NCBI RefSeq assembly: GCF_006716905.1
Contig: NZ_VFPV01000002.1
Coordinates: 682,001-746,000, forward strand
Length of the DNA: 64,000 bases
Reading direction: 5' to 3'
DNA from: Acidovorax temperans
GTDB taxonomy: Bacteria > Pseudomonadota > Gammaproteobacteria > Burkholderiales > Burkholderiaceae_C
Part shown: positions 59,982 to 64,000 of the stretch, one piece after another
How the letters are laid out: every line of letters starts with the position of its first letter
Position numbering within the stretch: position 1 is the stretch's first letter
The notes under the pieces: generated by a model
Databases searched by the model: none
What the model saw: only the letters and a program-made list of their open reading frames with translations
What the model was told of the DNA's origin: nothing
Made by a program: the position numbers and the translations under genes

Positions 59982-60842
59982 TTACTTCTTGCCCTTCACG
60001 TGGCCTTCCAGCTCTGAGAACGTGGGGCGGTCTGTGGAGAACAGCACCTTGCGGCCAAACTCAATCGCTGTGGCCGGGTTGTAGCCCTGCATGCTGGCAA
60101 GCAACGTGGATTTGATGCACTGGAATTCTTTGGCGGCATCTTCGGTCTTTTGCTCCAGCAGGCCGCCCAGCGGCTCAACGAAACCGTAGGCCAGCAAGAT
60201 CCCCAGAAACGTGCCCACCAGCGCCGAGGCGATCATGCCGCCCAGTACCGATGGGGGCTGCCCCACCGAGCCCATGGTGTTCACCACCCCCAGCACCGCA
60301 GCCACGATACCAAACGCAGGCAGAGCGCCGGCCAGGCGGGCGATGGCCGCCACCGGGGCATGGGCTTCTGCATGGTGGGTGTCGATTTCGGCGTCCATGA
60401 GCGCTTCGATCTCGTGCGAGTTCAGGTTGCCAGACACCATCATGCGCAGGTAGTCGGTAGTGAACTCGATCACGTGGTGGTCATTGCCCACCACGGGGTA
60501 CTTCTTGAAGATTTCGGATTCGTGGGGCGCTTCCACGTCTTTTTCAATCGCCATCAGGCCTTCTTTGCGGGCTTTCTGAAGGATTTCGTACAACATCGCC
60601 AGCAGCTCCATATAGCGTGCCTTGGTGTACTTGCTGCCCTTGAGCGCCTGCGGAATCGCCTTGAGCGTGGCCTTGAGCACCTTGGGCTGGTTGTTGACCA
60701 CAAACGCGCCCAGGGCACTGCCCCCGATGGTGATCATCTCAAAGGGAAGGGCTTTCAGGATGACCTGGATGTTCCCGCCGTGAACGATGTACACGCCGAA
60801 GATACAGCCGAGACTAACGATGTAACCAATGATGACTAGCAT
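59982..60842 (-). CDS. motA: flagellar stator protein MotA
   Basis: MotA, 286 residues, is the stator's proton-channel ring subunit. It has four membrane segments, the cytoplasmic charged loop with M-E-L-L-A-M-L-Y-E-I-L near residue 88, and M-G-S-V-G-Q-P-P-S-V-L-G-G-M-I near residue 194. I chose the ATG at 60842 (M-L-V-I-I-G-Y); longer starts run into the intergenic heptamer array. It heads the motA-motB-cheY-cheZ unit. Confidence 0.95.
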   Translation of the reverse strand: MLVIIGYIVSLGCIFGVYIVHGGNIQVILKALPFEMITIGGSALGAFVVNNQPKVLKATLKAIPQALKGSKYTKARYMELLAMLYEILQKARKEGLMAIEKDVEAPHESEIFKKYPVVGNDHHVIEFTTDYLRMMVSGNLNSHEIEALMDAEIDTHHAEAHAPVAAIARLAGALPAFGIVAAVLGVVNTMGSVGQPPSVLGGMIASALVGTFLGILLAYGFVEPLGGLLEQKTEDAAKEFQCIKSTLLASMQGYNPATAIEFGRKVLFSTDRPTFSELEGHVKGKK

Positions 60843-60926
60843 GGGGCGATTCTGGCAGAGTCTTGCCACTTCATTGGTGCAAACAAGACCCGCTTGGGCT
60901 GCCAGATTGCGTTGCTGGTGTATTTT

Positions 60927-60958
60927 GGCCACTGGCCACTGGCCACTGGCCACTGGCC
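60927..60958. repeat. GGCCACT heptamer array
   Basis: Four and a half direct copies of ggccact run without a gap in the 689-base space between motA and fliC. Such short arrays change length by slippage. The rest of the gap 60843-61531 holds an AGCGCT-type repeat and the fliC promoter, with no gene I can support. Confidence 0.85.
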
Positions 60959-61244
60959 GCACTGCGCACCGCTGTGCTGAGCGTCCGCCATGGCTGCTCA
61001 CTGGCCCTTGTTCAAGCAGCGCATTTCACCGGCGCAGCCTACCGCAGCTGCTCGCAGTGAACCCTCACCTCTGTCACTTGCCTCGGATCACCGCCCGCTT
61101 CGCGCCATGAGTCCGCCTGTCGCTCGTGTCAAGCGGCGCTCTGCGCTCGTGCTGCATACCAAAGCCTGCGGCATCAGCGCATCGAAACCAACCCAACACC
61201 GACGCCGTAGAGAAGTACAAGCGAAATATGCCTAAAGTCCATTA

Positions 61245-61277
61245 TTGGCAAGCGCTAACCGCTATTAAAAAATAGCA
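61245..61277. repeat. AGCGCT-type repeat copy 9, partial
   Basis: The segment ttggcaagcgctaaccgctattaaaaaatagc keeps the core and an A+T-rich small hairpin but only one long arm. It lies upstream of the fliC promoter. Confidence 0.45.
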
Positions 61278-61348
61278 AAAATAACCTGACTGACGACCAA
61301 ACGAAAAGACGTGTGCCGCTATTGATACACAAAAAGTTACGCCAGCCC

Positions 61349-61376
61349 TAAAGTTTGTTGCACATAGTTCCGATAA
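61349..61376 (+). promoter_or_regulatory. sigma-28 promoter of fliC copy 1
   Basis: TAAAGTTT (61349-61356) matches the FliA -35 element perfectly. TCCGATAA (61369-61376) matches the -10 at seven of eight bases. The spacing is one base longer than usual, with 16 bases after TAAA. The start codon lies 156 bases downstream. Confidence 0.7.
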
Positions 61377-61531
61377 CCAAAGCAACAGGGAACAAAAGCC
61401 CTGTCCCCGAAGGCAAACCACAACACACAAGTGGAGCGCCAACGGGTTGGGCAGCCAGCGTGTGCTGGCATTTGAGACACCGAAAGCAATACCGCTCGTT
61501 CGGGCTTTAAGTTACACAAGGAGCTATCACC

Positions 61532-62680
61532 ATGGCAGTCATCAACACCAACGTTCAGTCGCTCAACGCACAGCGCAACCTGAGCGCATCGCAAAGCCAG
61601 CTGTCCACGTCCATGCAGCGCCTGTCGTCGGGCCTGCGCATCAACAGCGCTAAGGACGACGCCGCTGGCTTGGCAATCTCTGAGCGTATGAGCACCCAAA
61701 TCCGTGGGTTGAACCAAGCTGCACGCAACGCCAACGACGGCGTGTCGCTGGCACAAACGGCCGAAGGGGCGCTGGGCACCATTGGCAACAACCTGCAGCG
61801 AATCCGCGAGCTGGCCGTGCAGTCGCGCAATGCCACCAACTCCAGCGACGACCGCGCAGCGCTGCAAAAGGAAGTCTCCCAGCTCAAGGGCGAAATTGGA
61901 CGGGTTGCCAATCAGACGGCATTCAACGGCACCAAGCTCCTGGACGGCTCGTTCACCAGCCAGGCATTCCAGGTCGGCGCCAACCAAGGCCAAACCATCA
62001 ACATCGCGGCCATCGCCAATGCGAACATCGATCAGCTTGGTACTTGGACCACACCGTCGTCGGCAGCGATGACAGGGGCTGCGGCATCGGCATTCACGGC
62101 CGTCACTGCTGGGGATATCAAAATCAACGGCATCAATATTGGCGCAGTGGCAGCAGGTGGTGCAGCACCGGCTCAGGGCGCCAACGTGGCAGCTGCCATC
62201 AACGCCATGAGTGTTGAGACCGGCGTGACTGCAACGGCAGATTCAGGGGGTTTGGTAACCCTGACCTCTGCCAATGCGTTCACCCTGGCCCTGTCGGGAA
62301 CAGCAACCACCGCCACAACGGGTCTCACTGCAGGCTCCGCGACTGTGACGCCGGGCACCGCTCAGACCGGTTTCCTCAACCTGGACATTTCCACGACGGC
62401 GGGCGCAGACAACGCCATCCTGGCCATGGACGCAGCTTTGAAGGCTGTGAACTCCTCGAGGGCGGATCTGGGTGCGGTGCAAAACCGGTTCAGCTCGGTA
62501 GTGGAAAACCTGGCCACGACAACGGAAAACCTGTCCGCCTCGCGCAGCCGCATCATGGACGCGGATTTCGCGGCCGAAACCGCCAACCTCAGCCGCGCGC
62601 AAATCCTGCAGCAGGCCGGCACCGCCATGGTCGCGCAGGCCAACCAGCTTCCCCAAGGCGTCTTGTCGCTGCTGCGTTGA
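61532..62680 (+). CDS. fliC: flagellin, copy 1
   Basis: Flagellin, 382 residues, forms the filament. The conserved N-terminal helices ([15 protein letters not shown], then [17 protein letters not shown]) and C-terminal helices (S-R-I-M-D-A-D-F-A-A-E-T-A-N-L-S-R-A-Q-I) frame a short variable domain. AAGGAG precedes the ATG at good spacing. Bases 61817-62436 are identical to 63286-63905 of the next gene. A terminator follows at 62740. Confidence 0.96.
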   Translation: MAVINTNVQSLNAQRNLSASQSQLSTSMQRLSSGLRINSAKDDAAGLAISERMSTQIRGLNQAARNANDGVSLAQTAEGALGTIGNNLQRIRELAVQSRNATNSSDDRAALQKEVSQLKGEIGRVANQTAFNGTKLLDGSFTSQAFQVGANQGQTINIAAIANANIDQLGTWTTPSSAAMTGAAASAFTAVTAGDIKINGINIGAVAAGGAAPAQGANVAAAINAMSVETGVTATADSGGLVTLTSANAFTLALSGTATTATTGLTAGSATVTPGTAQTGFLNLDISTTAGADNAILAMDAALKAVNSSRADLGAVQNRFSSVVENLATTTENLSASRSRIMDADFAAETANLSRAQILQQAGTAMVAQANQLPQGVLSLLR

Positions 62681-62739
62681 TGACATAACAAGTGTCGGCT
62701 CCTGCAAAGGGGCCGCGCGGAAAGTCACTTTGGCACTCA

Positions 62740-62775
62740 TGCCAGTCAGTTCACACTGACTGGCATTTTCTTTTT
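62740..62775 (+). terminator. terminator of fliC copy 1
   Basis: Perfect 11-base arms atgccagtcag / ctgactggcat close the loop ttcaca and are followed by tttctttttc. It lies 60 bases after the stop and separates the two flagellin genes. The rest of the 317-base gap holds no gene. Confidence 0.9.
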
Positions 62776-62997
62776 CAGGGTGCGCAGCTGGCACTGCTGC
62801 TGCTGCCGATGACAGCGAAAAGCTCCAGGTTTCACCCCTTTATCGGTGCAATGCCAAGCGGCGAGTCATCCAACAATGGGCCATCCGGAAAACGTGGGGC
62901 TGCCCTGCATCCGGCTGATGAGCCAGCGCACTTGCTGGCATGCAAACGGTCACTGCAAGTGCCGGTTTACTGGCTAAATTTAAAGGAGCTATACATC

Positions 62998-64000
62998 ATG
63001 GCAGCCACTATCAACACCAATGTTCAGTCGCTCAACGCGCAGCGCAACCTCAGCACGTCGCAGAATTCGCTGTCGACCTCGATGCAGCGCCTGTCCTCGG
63101 GCCTGCGCATCAACAGCGCCAAGGACGACGCGGCCGGCCTGGCCATCTCTGAGCGCATGAGCACGCAAGTGCGTGGCCTGAACCAGGCCTCGCGCAATGC
63201 TAACGACGGCATTTCGCTGGCCCAGACGGCGGAAGGCGCACTCAGCGCCATTGGCAACAACCTGCAGCGCATCCGCGAACTGGCAGTGCAGTCGCGCAAT
63301 GCCACCAACTCCAGCGACGACCGCGCAGCGCTGCAAAAGGAAGTCTCCCAGCTCAAGGGCGAAATTGGACGGGTTGCCAATCAGACGGCATTCAACGGCA
63401 CCAAGCTCCTGGACGGCTCGTTCACCAGCCAGGCATTCCAGGTCGGCGCCAACCAAGGCCAAACCATCAACATCGCGGCCATCGCCAATGCGAACATCGA
63501 TCAGCTTGGTACTTGGACCACACCGTCGTCGGCAGCGATGACAGGGGCTGCGGCATCGGCATTCACGGCCGTCACTGCTGGGGATATCAAAATCAACGGC
63601 ATCAATATTGGCGCAGTGGCAGCAGGTGGTGCAGCACCGGCTCAGGGCGCCAACGTGGCAGCTGCCATCAACGCCATGAGTGTTGAGACCGGCGTGACTG
63701 CAACGGCAGATTCAGGGGGTTTGGTAACCCTGACCTCTGCCAATGCGTTCACCCTGGCCCTGTCGGGAACAGCAACCACCGCCACAACGGGTCTCACTGC
63801 AGGCTCCGCGACTGTGACGCCGGGCACCGCTCAGACCGGTTTCCTCAACCTGGACATTTCCACGACGGCGGGCGCAGACAACGCCATCCTGGCCATGGAC
63901 GCAGCGCTGAACACCGTGAATTCCGCACGCGCGGACCTGGGTGCCATCCAAAACCGTTTCAGCGCAGTGGTAGAAAATCTGTCGATGTCGGCTGAAAACC
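62998..64000 (+). CDS. fliC: flagellin, copy 2, cut by the window end
   Basis: The second flagellin starts [18 protein letters not shown] and runs off the window after about 334 residues, so its C-terminal helix is not seen. Its N-terminal 96 codons differ from copy 1 at many mostly silent positions, the next 620 bases are identical to copy 1, and the sequence diverges again from 63906 on. AGGAG precedes the ATG. I found no clear FliA promoter in the 317 bases before it. Confidence 0.95.
   Translation, partial: MAATINTNVQSLNAQRNLSTSQNSLSTSMQRLSSGLRINSAKDDAAGLAISERMSTQVRGLNQASRNANDGISLAQTAEGALSAIGNNLQRIRELAVQSRNATNSSDDRAALQKEVSQLKGEIGRVANQTAFNGTKLLDGSFTSQAFQVGANQGQTINIAAIANANIDQLGTWTTPSSAAMTGAAASAFTAVTAGDIKINGINIGAVAAGGAAPAQGANVAAAINAMSVETGVTATADSGGLVTLTSANAFTLALSGTATTATTGLTAGSATVTPGTAQTGFLNLDISTTAGADNAILAMDAALNTVNSARADLGAIQNRFSAVVENLSMSAEN

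Noticed and set aside
62681-62997. A sigma-28 promoter for the second flagellin.
   Set aside because: The only TAAA-like strings are too close to the start codon, and no GCCGATAA-like -10 lies downstream of a TAAA string.

Overview
The window looks like chromosomal DNA of a flagellated betaproteobacterium of the order Burkholderiales, most likely family Comamonadaceae (Acidovorax or a close relative). The evidence is the high G+C content, the betaproteobacterial flagellar gene order (flgA / flgBCDEFGHIJKL, and motAB-cheYZ-flhB-flhA-flhF-flhG-like-fliA), a Bug-type solute-binding protein, and several copies of an AGCGCT-centred palindromic repeat. The genus is an inference from gene content and style; no rRNA or tRNA gene is present to confirm it.

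Bases 1-19,200 hold housekeeping and envelope genes: the end of a gamma-glutamyltransferase, priA, hemE, an MFS exporter, a NhaR-type regulator, a TerC-family membrane protein with two small membrane genes, a CoA-binding protein, a complete IS5-family element with its CTAA target duplication, a DsbD/ScsB-type thiol reductase and a giant DUF748 (AsmA-like) protein. The gaps priA-hemE and MFS-nhaR each hold two copies of a roughly 115-base element that starts with a perfect DnaA box, plus a third DnaA-box-like site between the copies.

Bases 19,200-26,200 hold an alanyl-tRNA editing gene whose 3' end is expanded into 122-base tandem repeats. It is divergent from a creatininase-family gene, and both start codons lie in a perfect 23-base-arm palindrome. 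Next come a sulfatase / Bug binding protein / MarR cassette, a histidine phosphatase and a lipoprotein gene that has lost its signal peptide.

Bases 26,200-36,800 hold a probable eight-gene operon: lysE, eamA, an aminotransferase, a GST, two tandem phzF paralogues, a glyoxalase-like gene and a threonine-dehydratase-like gene. It is divergent from a MocR-type regulator, which suggests amino-acid turnover and export. An NAD(P)-binding oxidoreductase divergent from a LysR regulator follows.

Bases 36,800-64,000 are a nearly continuous flagellar and chemotaxis locus. An EAL-HDOD protein lies after flgL. The rod, hook, ring and junction genes flgB-flgL run on the minus strand and flgA-flgM-flgN on the plus strand, with a sigma-28 promoter before flgM. 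fliA, a P-loop-less FlhG-like protein, flhF, flhA, flhB, cheZ, cheY, motB and motA run on the minus strand. Two tandem flagellin genes end the window; the second is cut by the window edge. The flagellins share a 620-base identical central block although their ends have diverged, which points to recent gene conversion.
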